64,000 nt of DNA, from contig JACQWY010000035.1 in assembly GCA_016209015.1 (NCBI GenBank), positions 1-64,000 of the forward strand, given 5' to 3'. Below the pieces are notes generated by a model that saw only the letters and a program-made list of their open reading frames with translations, was not told the origin of the DNA and did no database searches. Source of the stretch: Gammaproteobacteria bacterium (GTDB taxonomy: Bacteria; Pseudomonadota; Gammaproteobacteria; Ga0077536). Below, in pieces: positions 28,916-40,243 of the stretch (the first letter of the stretch is position 1; each line of letters opens with the position of its first letter). The position numbers were made by a program, and so were the translations under genes.

Positions 28916-29847
28916 AAGCGCTCGATCCGAAATCGCGGGTCCTCGTGGCCGGCGCGAAGGGCATGGTGGGCTCGGCGATCGTCCGGGCGCTGGAGAAGAG
29001 CGGGCACACGGCCGTTCTCGCGCCGTCGCGCCGCGAACTGGATCTCATGAACCCGGCGGCGGTCGAGGCGTATTTCGCGGAGCACCGGCCGGAATTCGTG
29101 TTCGTCGCGGCGGCGAAGGTCGGCGGGATCCATGCGAACAACAGCTACCCCGCGGATTTCATCTACGACAATCTCGTCATCGAAGCGAATCTCATCCACG
29201 CGGCGTTCCGGCACAAAACCGAGAAGCTGCTCTTCCTCGGTAGCACCTGCATCTATCCGAAGCTCGCGCCGCAGCCGCTGAAGGAGGAATACCTGCTGAC
29301 CGGGCCGCTCGAACCGACGAACGAGTGGTATGCAGTGGCGAAGATCGCCGGAATCAAGCTCTGCCAGGCGTTCCACAAGCAACACGGCTGCCGCTTCATC
29401 TCGGGGATGCCGACGAACCTCTACGGCGAGAACGACAATTTCGACCTCGAGACCTCGCACGTCATGCCCGCGCTCATCCGCAAATTCCACGCCGCGAAGA
29501 CGAGCGGGGCGGAGGAGGTCGTGGTGTGGGGCAGCGGCAGGCCGCTGCGCGAGTTCCTGCACGTCGACGATTGCGCGGAGGCCTGTCTGTTTCTGATGCG
29601 GAACTACGAAGACCCGGAAATCTGCAATATCGGGGTCGGCGTGGATCTCTCGATCTTGGAGCTCGCGCAGACGATCAAGCGCATCGTGGGCTTCGAGGGC
29701 CGGCTCGTGTTCGACAGTACGAAGCCGGATGGCACGCTGCGGAAGCTCGTCGATACGACGAAGATCAATGCGCTCGGGTGGAAGGCCAGGATCCCGTTGG
29801 AAGAGGGGATTCGGGAGACTTACGCCTGGTATTGCGCGCAGCGTTGA
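28912..29847 (+). CDS. fcl: GDP-L-fucose synthase
   Basis: [62 protein letters not shown]. Confidence 0.96.
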   Translation: MKALDPKSRVLVAGAKGMVGSAIVRALEKSGHTAVLAPSRRELDLMNPAAVEAYFAEHRPEFVFVAAAKVGGIHANNSYPADFIYDNLVIEANLIHAAFRHKTEKLLFLGSTCIYPKLAPQPLKEEYLLTGPLEPTNEWYAVAKIAGIKLCQAFHKQHGCRFISGMPTNLYGENDNFDLETSHVMPALIRKFHAAKTSGAEEVVVWGSGRPLREFLHVDDCAEACLFLMRNYEDPEICNIGVGVDLSILELAQTIKRIVGFEGRLVFDSTKPDGTLRKLVDTTKINALGWKARIPLEEGIRETYAWYCAQR

Positions 29848-29874
29848 TTCGATTGCGAGTCGCATGGTTCGACC

Positions 29875-30076
29875 GGCGCTTCGACGCCGGCGGCCGGAAG
29901 CTCAGTGCCCGTCGCCCTCGCGCAGGCGAGGGCACAGTCGGTGACCTTCGGCGGGTGCAGTGAGCCTCGGGTGACGTGCCGAGGACGGTCGCTGCGGCCA
30001 AGCCGTGGCGCCGGCCCCGGGGCTCGACGAAATCTCCGAGGTTGAACGACTGGGCCCTCGCCTACGCGAGGGCGAC
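29875..30076. repeat. REPIN copy 1 (REPs 29911-29946 + and 30048-30076 -)
   Basis: Inverted REP cores around spacer CGGCGGGTGCAGTGAGCCTCGGGTGACGTGCCGAGGACGGTCGCTGC. Confidence 0.9.
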
Positions 30077-30240
30077 GCGGTGGGGCGGTCGATGCTTCGG
30101 ATTCGGATCCGCGACGCAGTGGGGTGGTCGATGCTTCGGATTCGCGACGCGCGACGCGACGCGGTGCGGTGGCCGATGCTTCGGATCCGGATCCGCGACA
30201 CGTGGGGTGGCCGATGCTTCGACGTCGGCGGCCGGAAACT
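30077..30240 (+). repeat. Imperfect ~35-40 bp minisatellite (TGGGGTGGTCGATGCTTCGGATTCGGATCCGCGACGCGG)
   Basis: About four diverged consecutive units between the two REPIN copies. Confidence 0.85.
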
Positions 30241-30414
30241 CAATGCCCGTCGCCCTCGCGCAGGCGAGGGCCCAGTCGGTGACCTTCGGCGGGTGCAGTG
30301 AGCCTCGGGTGAGGTGCCGAGGACGGTCGCTGCTGCCGAGCCGTGGCGCCGGCCCCGGGGCTCGACGCAATCTCCGAGGTTCAACGACTGGGCCCTCGCC
30401 TGCGCGAGGGCGAC
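30241..30414. repeat. REPIN copy 2 (REPs 30249-30284 + and 30386-30414 -)
   Basis: Near-identical to REPIN copy 1. Confidence 0.9.
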
Positions 30415-30610
30415 GTGGTGGGAGGGTCGATGCTTCGGCTTCGGATCCGCGACGCGGTGGGGTGGCCGATGCTTCGGATTCGAATGCGCGGCGCGGGTGG
30501 GACGATCAATACTTCGAAGGCACGACGTGGTGGTTCGGCCGATGTTTCGGATTCGGATGCGCGACGCGGTGGGGTCGCGGATGCTTCGGATCCGGATCCG
30601 CGATGCGCCG
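30415..30610 (+). repeat. Second minisatellite block, same ~35-40 bp unit
   Basis: About five further units (GGTCGATGCTTCGGCTTCGGATCCGCGACGCGG etc.). Confidence 0.85.
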
Positions 30611-30770
30611 GCCTTCGGGCGCGTTCGCGTCGAGCGCATCGTCGGCGCGATGAGGCCCGCAGCGAGGGGCCCCGACGGCCCCCGGTCGCCTGCGAATCCT
30701 GTTGCAGTTTTTTCACAGCGGGCTGTGTAGAATCCGAGGTCCCAACTGCCGGAAACAAAACGGGTTTCAA

Positions 30771-33167
30771 ATGAATCGAATTGCCGTCACGTTCGTCCTC
30801 GTCCTGTCCGTCGTGCTCGCGTCCTGCGGTGGCGCGGCGGATCGCAAAGCGGCCTATATGCAAAAGGCCCAGGCGCTCTACACGGAGGGCAACTACGAGA
30901 AGGCCCGGCTCGAATACAAGAACGTGCTGCAGATCGATCCGAAAGACGTACCGGCGCGCTTCGGTCTCGCCCAGACGCTCGAGAAGCTGCAGGACTGGCG
31001 CGGCGCGGCCGGCATGTATCTCGCGGTCATCGAGGCCGATCCGAGCCACAAGGAAGCGCTGGCACGCATGGGCCAGATCTACCTGCTCGGGCGCAATCTC
31101 GAAGAGGCCGACAAGCTCGCCGACAAGCTGCTCGCGCTCGAGGCGACGAATCCCGATGGCCTGGTGCTGAAATCCGGCATCAAGGCGCTGCGCAATGATC
31201 TGCCCGGCGCGCTCGAGGACGTCCAGAAGGCGCTGAAGGCAAAGCCCGGCCATGCGAATGCGTCCGCGCTGCTCGCCTCGATCTACATCCAGCAGGAGAA
31301 GCCGGACGAGGCGATCGCGGTGCTGAGGACCGCGCTCGATGCCGATCCCAAGAATGCCACGGTGCGCACGATCCTCGCCCGCGTCTATGCCCAGGTCGGC
31401 AAGAACGCCGAGGCGGCGAAGCTCCTCGAGGAAAGCGTGAAGCAGGAGCCGACCGCGCTGTCCCACCGCCTGCAGCTCGCGAGCTTCTACGTGACGGAGA
31501 AGAAGCTCGACGAGGCCGAGGCCGTGCTCAATACCGCGGTGAAGGATTTCAAGGCCAAGGACGGAACGGCTGCGCGCCTCGCGCGGGCGGAGTTCCTGGC
31601 CCGCACCCGCAGCGTCGACAAGGCCGCCGAGGCGCTCGCCGGCGACATCAAGGAAGACCCGGACAACCACGAGCTCCGCTTCGCGCTCGGCAAACTCTAC
31701 GAGGCGTCGAACAACGGCGAGAAAGCGAGCGGCGTGTACAACGACATCGTCGGCCGCGAGAAGGACCAGACGAGCCCGAACGTCCTGAAGGCCAAGACCC
31801 GGCTCGCGATCGTCGCGGCCCGCGGCGGCAAGCGTGACGACGCGAACCGGCTCATCGGCGAGGTGCTGAAGGACAACCCCCGCGACAAGGATGCGCTGAT
31901 GCTCCGCGGCACGCTCGCGCTCGACGCCGGCAACCCGACGGCCGCGATCGGTGATTTCCGGGCGGCGCTGAAGGACAACCCGAACGCGCCCGACCTGCTC
32001 CGCGCCCTCGCCAAGGCCCACATCGCGAACAAGGAGACGGATCTCGCCCGCGACACGCTGAAGAAGGCCGTCGACGCGAACCCGAACGACGTCGCCGTGC
32101 ACGGCGATCTCGCGAACTTCTATGCAGTCCAGAAGGATCTCGACAGCTCGATCGCCGAGCTCCAGGAAGTGCTGAAGCTCGATCCCAAGAACCGGCAGGC
32201 GCTGGAAGGCGTCTTCAAGGTGCGTGTCTACCAGCAGAAATGGGACGAGGCGATGAAGGTCGCGGATCAGATCAAGACGGTCTTCCCGGCGGAGGCGACC
32301 GGCTTCTACTTCGCGGGCCTCGTCGATCAGGCGCAGAAGAAGTTCCCGGAGAGCATCGAGCAGTTCGAGTCCGCGCTCGCGGTCGCGCCGGACGCGGTCC
32401 AGCCGCTGTCCCAGCTCATCAAGAGCCATCTCGCGATGGGCAAGCCGGAGCTCGCGGAGAAGCGCCTGCAGGAGGTGCTCGAGCGCAACGGCAAGAACTT
32501 CGTCGCGCTGAACCTGCTCGGCGAGCTCGAGCTCGGCGCGAAGAAATTCCCCGAGGCGCAGAAGTACTTCGAGGACGCTATCGCCGTCAATCCGAAGTGG
32601 CCGATCCTGTATCGCAACCTCGCGAGCGCGAAGCTCGGTCAGAAGGACGAGGCGGGTGCGATCAAGGCGATGGAGGACGGCATCCAGGCGACCGAGGGCT
32701 CGGCACTGCTCGTCACCGGACTCGCGGCTTATCTCGAGAAGACCGGCAAGCTCGACGAGGCCATCGCGCAGTACGACAAGATCCTGAAGGATTCCCCGAA
32801 CGCCGATCTCGCCCGCAACAATCTCGCGATGCTGCTCATCGAGTACAGGAACGACGATGCCTCGCGGGCGCGTGCGGCCGAGCTGACGAAAGGCTTCGAG
32901 GCTTCGACGAACGCGGCCTTCCTCGATACCGCGGGCTGGGTGGCGTACAAGACGGGGGCCAACGAGCATGCGATCGAGCTGCTCGAAAAAGCGGTCAAGG
33001 CCTCGCCCGATGCGGCCATCATGCATTACCACCTCGGCATGGCTTACCTGAAGGGCGGCAACGAGGTGCAGGCGAAGGACCATCTGAAGCAGGCCACCGA
33101 GGGCAACGCCGACTTCAAGGGCAGCGACGAGGCGAAAGAAGCCTTGAAGAAGTTGGGAGACGCCTGA
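30771..33167 (+). CDS. prsT: Exosortase-system TPR-repeat lipoprotein (PrsT-like)
   Basis: Lipobox LVLSVVLASC; many TPR units (YTEGNYEKARLEYKNVLQIDPKDVPARFGLAQ...). Confidence 0.88.
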   Translation: MNRIAVTFVLVLSVVLASCGGAADRKAAYMQKAQALYTEGNYEKARLEYKNVLQIDPKDVPARFGLAQTLEKLQDWRGAAGMYLAVIEADPSHKEALARMGQIYLLGRNLEEADKLADKLLALEATNPDGLVLKSGIKALRNDLPGALEDVQKALKAKPGHANASALLASIYIQQEKPDEAIAVLRTALDADPKNATVRTILARVYAQVGKNAEAAKLLEESVKQEPTALSHRLQLASFYVTEKKLDEAEAVLNTAVKDFKAKDGTAARLARAEFLARTRSVDKAAEALAGDIKEDPDNHELRFALGKLYEASNNGEKASGVYNDIVGREKDQTSPNVLKAKTRLAIVAARGGKRDDANRLIGEVLKDNPRDKDALMLRGTLALDAGNPTAAIGDFRAALKDNPNAPDLLRALAKAHIANKETDLARDTLKKAVDANPNDVAVHGDLANFYAVQKDLDSSIAELQEVLKLDPKNRQALEGVFKVRVYQQKWDEAMKVADQIKTVFPAEATGFYFAGLVDQAQKKFPESIEQFESALAVAPDAVQPLSQLIKSHLAMGKPELAEKRLQEVLERNGKNFVALNLLGELELGAKKFPEAQKYFEDAIAVNPKWPILYRNLASAKLGQKDEAGAIKAMEDGIQATEGSALLVTGLAAYLEKTGKLDEAIAQYDKILKDSPNADLARNNLAMLLIEYRNDDASRARAAELTKGFEASTNAAFLDTAGWVAYKTGANEHAIELLEKAVKASPDAAIMHYHLGMAYLKGGNEVQAKDHLKQATEGNADFKGSDEAKEALKKLGDA

Positions 33168-33317
33168 TTACCGTTCGGGCCGGCCAGCGCTCCCACGCAG
33201 GTGGAGCGCGGTCGGGTGCCCACGGCTTCACGCAGTATCGCGACGAAATCGCAGGAGCGACCTGGCCTCGCGTCACAGCCCGGTCCCGCGGATGATCGAA
33301 AGCGCCGAGGACTGAGC

Positions 33318-33557
33318 ACTGGGTCCCGGCCTTCGCCGGGACGACGCCGCGGTGCATTCGCGGTCTGCGCCGGGGCTTCAAGCGCTACGCGCGTCTCCGA
33401 TGTCTCGTCCCGGCAGAAGTCTGTCGTCCCGGCAGAAGTCTGTCGTCCCGGCAGAAGTCTGTCGTCCCGGCAGAAGTCTGTCGTCCCGGCAGAAGTCTGT
33501 CGTCCCGGCAGAAGTCTGTCGTCCCGGCAGGTCCCGGCGAAGGCCGGGACCCAGTCG
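33318..33557. repeat. Outward-facing pair of second-family REPs (33318-33345, 33531-33557)
   Basis: ACTGGGTCCCGGCCTTCGCCGGGACGAC ... GTCCCGGCGAAGGCCGGGACCCAGTCG. Confidence 0.85.
33408..33530 (+). repeat. Tandem repeat, 19-bp unit TCCCGGCAGAAGTCTGTCG, 6 full copies + 9 bp
   Basis: Exact copies start at 33408, 33427, 33446, 33465, 33484, 33503; partial at 33522. Confidence 0.98.
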
Positions 33558-33797
33558 TCGAACTTCGGCAGTCACGATGAATCGTGGGCATTCACCGGGG
33601 ACCTCGAGCGACACAGCGGCCGCTGCGGCTGAACGACTGAGCAGAGGCTGCTCGAAGCAGGCGACGCGCTGGCGCGTTTCGGCAGCGGGCGCGGCGCCAG
33701 CCGTCGGAGCCGCCGCAAGAACGCCACCTTCGAAAAACGACGACCACACGAACGCGACTTCGCGCGACCCCGAGCCGGGGGAGGCTCGACCCGATCC

Positions 33798-35594
33798 ATG
33801 GACTCCTTGCTGTTCCTCATCCTGACCGTGCTCGCCGCGGCGGTGCTCGTCGTGCCCGTCGCGAAGCGCCTGCGGCTCGGCGCCGTCGTCGGCTACCTGC
33901 TCGCCGGACTTGCGCTCGGGCCGGCCGGCCTCTCGATCATCGCGGATGCCGAATCCGTCCTGCGGGTCGGCGAAATGGGCGTCGTGTTCCTGTTCTTCCT
34001 CGTCGGCCTCGAACTGCACCCGCGCCGGCTCTGGGATCTCCGCCACACCATCATCGGCATGGGCGGCTCGCAGCTCCTGTTCACGACCGCGCTGCTGCTC
34101 GGTGCCGGCATGGCCTTCGGCTTGCCGCTGCAGCGCGCGCTGCTCGTCGCGATGGTGCTCGCGCTGTCCTCGACGCCCTTCGCGCTCCAGCTCCTCGCCG
34201 AGCACACGCTCGAGAAGACGCGGGCCGGCGAGGTCGCGTTCTCGGTCCTGCTCTTCCAGGACATCGCGGTCGTGCCGATGCTCGCACTCGTGCCGCTTCT
34301 CGGCGCCCACGTGACGCCGGCGGCCGGCAATGCCTGGCTCGCGGCCGGCAAGGCGGGTCTCGTCGTGCTCGCGATCGTCTTCGCGGGCCCAATCGCCACG
34401 CGGCCGCTGTTCCGGCTCGTCGCGAATTCGGGCTCGCGCGAGCTCTTCACGGCGTTCTCGCTGCTGCTCGTCATCGGCGTCTCGGTGCTCGTGAATGCGG
34501 TCGGGCTGTCGATGGCGCTCGGCGCGTTCGTCGGCGGCGTGGTGCTCGCGGAATCGGAATACCGGCACGAAGTCGAGATCGATCTCCAACCGTTCAAGGG
34601 GCTCCTGATGGGGCTCTTCTTCATGGCGGTCGGCATGTCGCTCGACGTGCCCCTGCTGCGCGCTGCGCCGGGCCCGCTGGTCGGCCTCGCGGTCGGACTC
34701 GTGACGCTGAAATTCGGCGTGATGCTCGTGCTCGCGAAGGCCTCCAAGATCCCGGCACACCAGTCCTGGCTGCTCGGCGCCTTGCTGTGCCAGGGCGGCG
34801 AGTTCGGCTTCGTGCTGTTCGGCGCGCTCGAGGACGAAGCCGTGCTGCCCGCACGGCTCGTGCATCTGCTGGTGGGTGTCATCGTGCTCTCGATGGCGCT
34901 GACGCCGCTCGTCTACGCGGCAGCCGAGCGCATCGTCGGCTGGCGTCTCACGCGGCGGCGGCCGGCGCCGGGTGCGGAGCCGGAGCAGGATGCGGCCGGG
35001 GCGCCGGTCATCATCGCCGGCTTCGGGCGTTACGGGCAGGTCATCGACCGACTGCTCAGCGCGAACCGGATCCGGGCCACCGTCATCGATCACGATCCCG
35101 AGCAAATCGAGCTCCTGCGGCGCTTCGGTCACCAGGTGTTCTACGGGGACGCGACGCGGCTCGACCTGCTGCGCGCCGCTGGTGCGGCGGAAGCGCGTCT
35201 GCTCATCGTCGCGCTCGACGACGAGGACGCGACGCTCCGCCTCGTCGACGTCGCGCGCCGGCATTTTCCGGCGCTGCCGCTGCTCGTGCGGGTGCGCAAT
35301 CGAACCCAGGCTTATGCGATGCTCGACCGCGGCATCACGGACTTCGAGCGCGAGACGTTCGCCGCGGCGCTGAACACCGGTGTCAAGGCGCTGCTGAAGC
35401 TCGGACTGCCGCGCGAGAAGGCGTCCGAGGCTGCGCGGCTCTTCCACCAGCACGACGACGCGACGCTCAGGCGGCTCTATCCGGTGCACCTGGACCAGGA
35501 CAAGCTCATCTCGCTCACGGCCCAGGCGCGTGCCGATCTCTTCGAGCTCATGAACGCGGAACGGCCGGAGGAAGTCGAGGCGCTCGGCGATTGA
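33798..35594 (+). CDS. Kef-type monovalent cation:proton antiporter (CPA2) with RCK domain
   Basis: LRLGAVVGYLLAGLALGP, LFQDIAVVPMLALVPLLG; RCK IIAGFGRYGQVIDRLLSANRIRATVIDHDPEQIELLRRFGHQVFYGDATRLDLL. Confidence 0.94.
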   Translation: MDSLLFLILTVLAAAVLVVPVAKRLRLGAVVGYLLAGLALGPAGLSIIADAESVLRVGEMGVVFLFFLVGLELHPRRLWDLRHTIIGMGGSQLLFTTALLLGAGMAFGLPLQRALLVAMVLALSSTPFALQLLAEHTLEKTRAGEVAFSVLLFQDIAVVPMLALVPLLGAHVTPAAGNAWLAAGKAGLVVLAIVFAGPIATRPLFRLVANSGSRELFTAFSLLLVIGVSVLVNAVGLSMALGAFVGGVVLAESEYRHEVEIDLQPFKGLLMGLFFMAVGMSLDVPLLRAAPGPLVGLAVGLVTLKFGVMLVLAKASKIPAHQSWLLGALLCQGGEFGFVLFGALEDEAVLPARLVHLLVGVIVLSMALTPLVYAAAERIVGWRLTRRRPAPGAEPEQDAAGAPVIIAGFGRYGQVIDRLLSANRIRATVIDHDPEQIELLRRFGHQVFYGDATRLDLLRAAGAAEARLLIVALDDEDATLRLVDVARRHFPALPLLVRVRNRTQAYAMLDRGITDFERETFAAALNTGVKALLKLGLPREKASEAARLFHQHDDATLRRLYPVHLDQDKLISLTAQARADLFELMNAERPEEVEALGD

Positions 35595-35820
35595 GCATCA
35601 CCTGCCCGTTGAGCGACCGGCTAAAACCTTCGGCGTGCCGAGATGCGCCTCTTCTGAGCCGCCCACGCAGCCGATAAGCTCCGGGCGCCGGGATTCCTTG
35701 CGTTGCGGCGTAAGCTGGCATAACTTGCGTCCACCGTATGGGGTAGGAGGATTCCTGGCTTCGGGATCTCCACCGCACCGCCGATTCCTACTGACCACTG
35801 CCGCCGAGGAGGGGCCGCTG

Positions 35821-36321
35821 ATGCCGATCGAAGGGACCCGCACGAGGATCGGAAACGCGCGTCGGCCGCTGGTCCTGGTCGCCGAGGACGATCCGCTCGA
35901 TCGCCGCTTCATCGATGCCGCCTGGCACGAAGTCGGCAGCGGGGTGGAGCTGCGCTTCGTCGAGGACGGCGTCCAACTCGTCGACTCCCTGCGCGAGGAA
36001 ACCGCCGACGGCCAGCGCCTGCCGAAGCGCCTCGACGATTTGCCCCGGCTCATCCTGTTGGACCTCAATATGCCGCGCATGGACGGGCACGAGGTCTTGC
36101 GGGACATCAAGAGCGATCCCACGCTGAAGCGCATTCCCGTCGTCGTGCTCTCGACTTCGAGCAACGAGCGCGACATCGCTCGTGCCTACGCCGCCGGCGC
36201 GAACTCGTACATCATCAAACCAATGACTTACGAAGAACTCGTGAAGGCCATCGAGGGTCTCAACAGCTACTGGTTCGATCTCGTCCAGTTACCGATCCGG
36301 GGCGACAGTCAGGCTCGCTAG
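35821..36321 (+). CDS. Single-domain response regulator (Rcp1-like receiver)
   Basis: LVLVAEDDPLDRRFIDAAW...PRLILLDLNMPRMDGHEVLRDIK..VVVLSTSSNERDIARAYAAGANSYIIKPM. Confidence 0.95.
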   Translation: MPIEGTRTRIGNARRPLVLVAEDDPLDRRFIDAAWHEVGSGVELRFVEDGVQLVDSLREETADGQRLPKRLDDLPRLILLDLNMPRMDGHEVLRDIKSDPTLKRIPVVVLSTSSNERDIARAYAAGANSYIIKPMTYEELVKAIEGLNSYWFDLVQLPIRGDSQAR

Positions 36322-36415
36322 ACGGCTCGGAGCGCGGCGCCCATGGGCTCGTCCGGCGCCGTAGTTCCATATATCGAACGTACTTCAACAGTTTATTCTA
36401 ACTTCATGAAAAATA

Positions 36416-37792
36416 ATGGTTAGCGTCTTTGAGCTCTTCAAAGTCGGCATCGGCCCCTCGAGCTCGCACACCGTGGGCCCGATGGTCGCGGCGAAGCGTT
36501 TCGTCGACGAGCTCCCCGCTGCCGGCGCCCTGGCGCGGACGGCCCGCGTGCGCGTCGAGCTCTACGGCTCGCTCGCCCTGACCGGCCACGGCCACGGCAC
36601 GGATCGCGCCGTGCTCCTCGGACTCGAGGGGCATGCGCCGGCCGGCGTGCCGCTGGAGATGGCGGGCGCCGCCGTCGACCGCGTGCAACGCGAGCGGACG
36701 CTCGCGCTCGCGGGGACCCGGGGCATCGGCTTCGATTACGGCGCCGATCTCGCCTTCAACCGCGAGCGCCGCCTGCCGCAGCATTCCAATGGGCTCCTGT
36801 TCCAGGCGTTCGACACGCAGGGGGGCCTGCTCCACGAACAGACGTACTTCTCCGTCGGCGGCGGCTTCGTCGTCAGCGCCCACGACTACGGGGCAGGGGA
36901 GACCTCCGCGCCGGCCGCGACACTGCCCCATCGGTACGAGACGGCTGCCGAGCTGCTCGACCTGGGCACGCGTACCGGCCTCACCATTGCTCAGATAGTT
37001 TTCGAGAATGAGCTCGTAAGGCACGGTAAAGACGAGATATTCACTAAGCTCGACTCACTCTGGACGGTGATGGACGCCTGCATCGAGCGCGGCTGCCGCG
37101 GCACCGGGCAGATGCCGGGCCGGCTCGCTGTCCGCAAGCGGGCGGGGCTGCTCTACGAGCAATTGCAGGCGCGCGACGCGCGGCACGCGCCGGACCCGCT
37201 CGCGGCCATGGACTGGGTGAACCTGTGGGCGATCGCGGTCAATGAAGAGAACGCCTCGGGCGGCCGTGTCGTGACGGCGCCGACGAACGGCGCGGCCGGC
37301 ATCATCCCGGCCGTCATCAAGTACTACCTGACGTACTGCGACGCGCCGACCACCGCGGGCCTGCACGAGTTCTTCCTCGCCGCCACGGCGATCGGCGGGC
37401 TCTACAAGCGCAACGCCTCGATATCGGGGGCCGAAGTCGGCTGCCAGGGCGAAGTCGGCGTCGCATGCTCGATGGCCGCGGCCGGGCTCGCGGCCGCGCT
37501 CCACGGCAACAACGCGCAGGTCGAAAACGCCGCGGAGATCGGTATGGAGCACAACCTCGGTCTCACCTGCGATCCCATCGACGGTCTCGTCCAGATCCCC
37601 TGCATAGAACGCAACGCGATCGGCGCCGTGAAGGCGATCAACGCTTCCCGCATGGCGCTGCTCGGTGACGGCAGCCACGTCGTCTCGCTCGATCAGGTCA
37701 TCGCGACGATGCGGCAGACCGGCGCCGACATGAAGGACAAGTACAAGGAAACGGCGCTCGGCGGGCTCGCGGTGAACGTCGTCGAGTGCTGA
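36416..37792 (+). CDS. sdaA: L-serine ammonia-lyase (iron-sulfur)
   Basis: [29 protein letters not shown]...[22 protein letters not shown]...[21 protein letters not shown]. Confidence 0.96.
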   Translation: MVSVFELFKVGIGPSSSHTVGPMVAAKRFVDELPAAGALARTARVRVELYGSLALTGHGHGTDRAVLLGLEGHAPAGVPLEMAGAAVDRVQRERTLALAGTRGIGFDYGADLAFNRERRLPQHSNGLLFQAFDTQGGLLHEQTYFSVGGGFVVSAHDYGAGETSAPAATLPHRYETAAELLDLGTRTGLTIAQIVFENELVRHGKDEIFTKLDSLWTVMDACIERGCRGTGQMPGRLAVRKRAGLLYEQLQARDARHAPDPLAAMDWVNLWAIAVNEENASGGRVVTAPTNGAAGIIPAVIKYYLTYCDAPTTAGLHEFFLAATAIGGLYKRNASISGAEVGCQGEVGVACSMAAAGLAAALHGNNAQVENAAEIGMEHNLGLTCDPIDGLVQIPCIERNAIGAVKAINASRMALLGDGSHVVSLDQVIATMRQTGADMKDKYKETALGGLAVNVVEC

Positions 37793-38006
37793 TCCGCCCC
37801 TTCTTCGTGCGCCGCTTGCGCAATATCAAATACCGTCAAGTCGCAGGGATATTGCGCCGCTAACCGGGCCGTGCCCAGGCGTAGTAGTTGTCCGATATTC
37901 CACGCCGTCGCACGTTGGGGGGAGGACGGCCCAGCGTTCCGACCCACGTGACCGGCGAGACATGCTCCAGACCCCGGCACCCCCATTTACGTCGGAGCGT
38001 CCCATC

Positions 38007-39992
38007 ATGAAATTCCTGAATCGCATGCCCCTGGCCCGAAAGTTCGGTCTGGTGGGCTTCCTTGTGGTCGTCCTGTTCGGCGTACCGACCTATCTGTTCG
38101 TCGCAGGCATCAACGAAAAGATCGCGTTCGCCCAAACCGAGATCGAGGGCTCCACGTTCCTGTCGGGCGTCGCGGAATATCTGCACAGCGTGGAACAAGA
38201 AGGCTATCTGGCGGCCAGCGGCCAGGGTAGCAAGCTCGAAGCGGCCCGCCAGGCGAGCGACAAGGCCGCGCAGGGCATCGACACCGGGGTGCGCAACATC
38301 CCGGATCCCGCGGTCGCGAAACAATGGGATGGCCTCAAGGAGAAATTGCAGAAGTTGCGCTCGGGCGGCGACTCGGATGCGGCGCAGCTCCGGGAGGGCT
38401 ATGCGCAGCTCACCGACACTGCCCGCAATTTCATCGTCCGCATCGCGGATGCTACGGGCATCACCTACGACCCCACGGTCGACGGCTATCAGCTCGGGTC
38501 GCTGTCGACGCAGCTCGTGCCGGTGACCTCGGATTCCCTGGCCCACCTGCGTGAATACGGCGCCGCGGCGCTCGCCGCCAGGAAACTGAGCATCGAGAAC
38601 AAGGTGCGCCTCAGCGATCTGGTGACGAATATCAACGAAGAGCTGGACGGCCTTCTCGACACGGCCGAGAAGGCCTACGCCGCGAATGCCGCGCTGAAGC
38701 CGGCCATCGACCCGGTAGCGGAGCGGGCCGTTCAGGCTGCGCGGGGCGCGCTGGAGCTCACGACGAAGCAGGTTCTCGAGCCGGCGAATCTGGAATTCGA
38801 CGTCGGCCGTTACGACGCGGCCATGACCGCGGCGCTCGATGCCATGTTCGACCTGCTCGATACCATGACGGGTCAACTCGATGCGGCGCTGGATACGCAT
38901 GTCCGTGAATTCCGCACCGAGGAATACGAGCTGCTCGGCAGCGTGCTCGCGCTCTTCACGTTCTCGATGCTGCTCGGGGGCTACGTCATTTTCGGTGTCA
39001 TCCGTCAGCTCGGCGGTGAACCCGAGTATGCGGCCGGCATCGCCCGGAAGGTCGCGGCCGGCGAGCTCTCGCTCGAGATCGCGGTGAAGAAGGGCGACAC
39101 CTCGAGCCTCGTCTTCGCGATGAGCTCGATGGTCGAGAACCTCCGCACGCTCGTCGGCCAAGTCCGGCAGTGCGCGGACGGACTCTCCAGCGCCTCGGAG
39201 GAAGTGAGCGCGACGGCCCAGAGCCTAAGCCAGAGCGCCTCGGAGCAGGCGGCGAGCGTCGAGGAGACGAGCGCATCGATTGAGGAGATGTCGAGCTCGG
39301 TCAGTCAGAACAGCGAAAACGCGAAAATCACCGACGGCATGGCCGGCAAGGCAGCGAAGGAGGCGGGCGAAGGCGGCCGGGCGGTCGGTGACACGGTGCG
39401 TGCGATGAAGCAGATCGCCGAGAAGATCGGCATCATCGACGACATCGCCTACCAGACGAACCTGCTGGCGTTGAACGCGGCGATCGAGGCGGCCCGGGCC
39501 GGTCAACATGGACGTGGGTTCGCGGTCGTGGCGGCCGAGGTCAGAAAGCTTGCTGAGCGCAGCCAGGTCGCGGCACAGGAGATCGGCACGGTGGCCTCGA
39601 ACAGCGTCGAGCTGGCCGTACAGGCCGGCTCGCTGCTCGACGAAATCGTCCCGGCCATTCAACGGACCTCGGACCTCGTCCAGGAGATCGCGGCGGCCTC
39701 GAACGAACAGTCCACCGGAATTGCGCAGATCAACTCCGCCATGAATCAGCTCAACCAGGCGACCCAGCAGAATGCTTCGGCCTCTGAGGAGCTCGCGGCG
39801 ACCGCGGAGGAGATGAGCGGGCAGGCGCAATTCCTGCAGCAGCTCATGGCGTTCTTCAAGGTGGATGGCGCGGTCACGAGCCAGGACGTGAAGCCGGTAC
39901 GTCGCGAAAGTACCCGGCCCGCGGTGGGTAAGCCGGTAGCGTCCCGCGGCGCACCCAGAGAGTACAGCGACGCCGATTTCGTGAAGATGTAA
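38007..39992 (+). CDS. Methyl-accepting chemotaxis protein
   Basis: TM-periplasmic-TM; signalling domain [47 protein letters not shown]. Confidence 0.95.
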   Translation: MKFLNRMPLARKFGLVGFLVVVLFGVPTYLFVAGINEKIAFAQTEIEGSTFLSGVAEYLHSVEQEGYLAASGQGSKLEAARQASDKAAQGIDTGVRNIPDPAVAKQWDGLKEKLQKLRSGGDSDAAQLREGYAQLTDTARNFIVRIADATGITYDPTVDGYQLGSLSTQLVPVTSDSLAHLREYGAAALAARKLSIENKVRLSDLVTNINEELDGLLDTAEKAYAANAALKPAIDPVAERAVQAARGALELTTKQVLEPANLEFDVGRYDAAMTAALDAMFDLLDTMTGQLDAALDTHVREFRTEEYELLGSVLALFTFSMLLGGYVIFGVIRQLGGEPEYAAGIARKVAAGELSLEIAVKKGDTSSLVFAMSSMVENLRTLVGQVRQCADGLSSASEEVSATAQSLSQSASEQAASVEETSASIEEMSSSVSQNSENAKITDGMAGKAAKEAGEGGRAVGDTVRAMKQIAEKIGIIDDIAYQTNLLALNAAIEAARAGQHGRGFAVVAAEVRKLAERSQVAAQEIGTVASNSVELAVQAGSLLDEIVPAIQRTSDLVQEIAAASNEQSTGIAQINSAMNQLNQATQQNASASEELAATAEEMSGQAQFLQQLMAFFKVDGAVTSQDVKPVRRESTRPAVGKPVASRGAPREYSDADFVKM

Positions 39993-40020
39993 GGAGGCTC
40001 TGAATTCGTTCAGAGCCTCC
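39993..40020 (+). terminator. Perfect 12-bp stem with TTCG loop abutting the MCP stop codon
   Basis: GGAGGCTCTGAA-TTCG-TTCAGAGCCTCC; not followed by a T tract. Confidence 0.6.
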
Positions 40021-40243
40021 GTAAGTCGATCAGCTCCCGCACGAGCGCGGCCGGCGGCCCCGAGGCGCCGGCCGCGCTGCGTTACGGGCTTGCAGGATTC
40101 GAGCGCGCAACCCGATCCGGGATCTGCGCAAACGGGAAGTCAGTCGAATGGGCATGGCAGCGGAGGTGCCGGCCGTATCCCGACCCGAGGAGGACTGGAG
40201 CGGCCGATCGAGGGTCTGCGGCCCCCGAGCCGCAGAATAGGTT

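Noticed and set aside
33408-33530. Possible CRISPR array
   Set aside because: Units are head-to-tail 19-mers with no variable spacers and no cas genes nearby; it is a simple tandem repeat.
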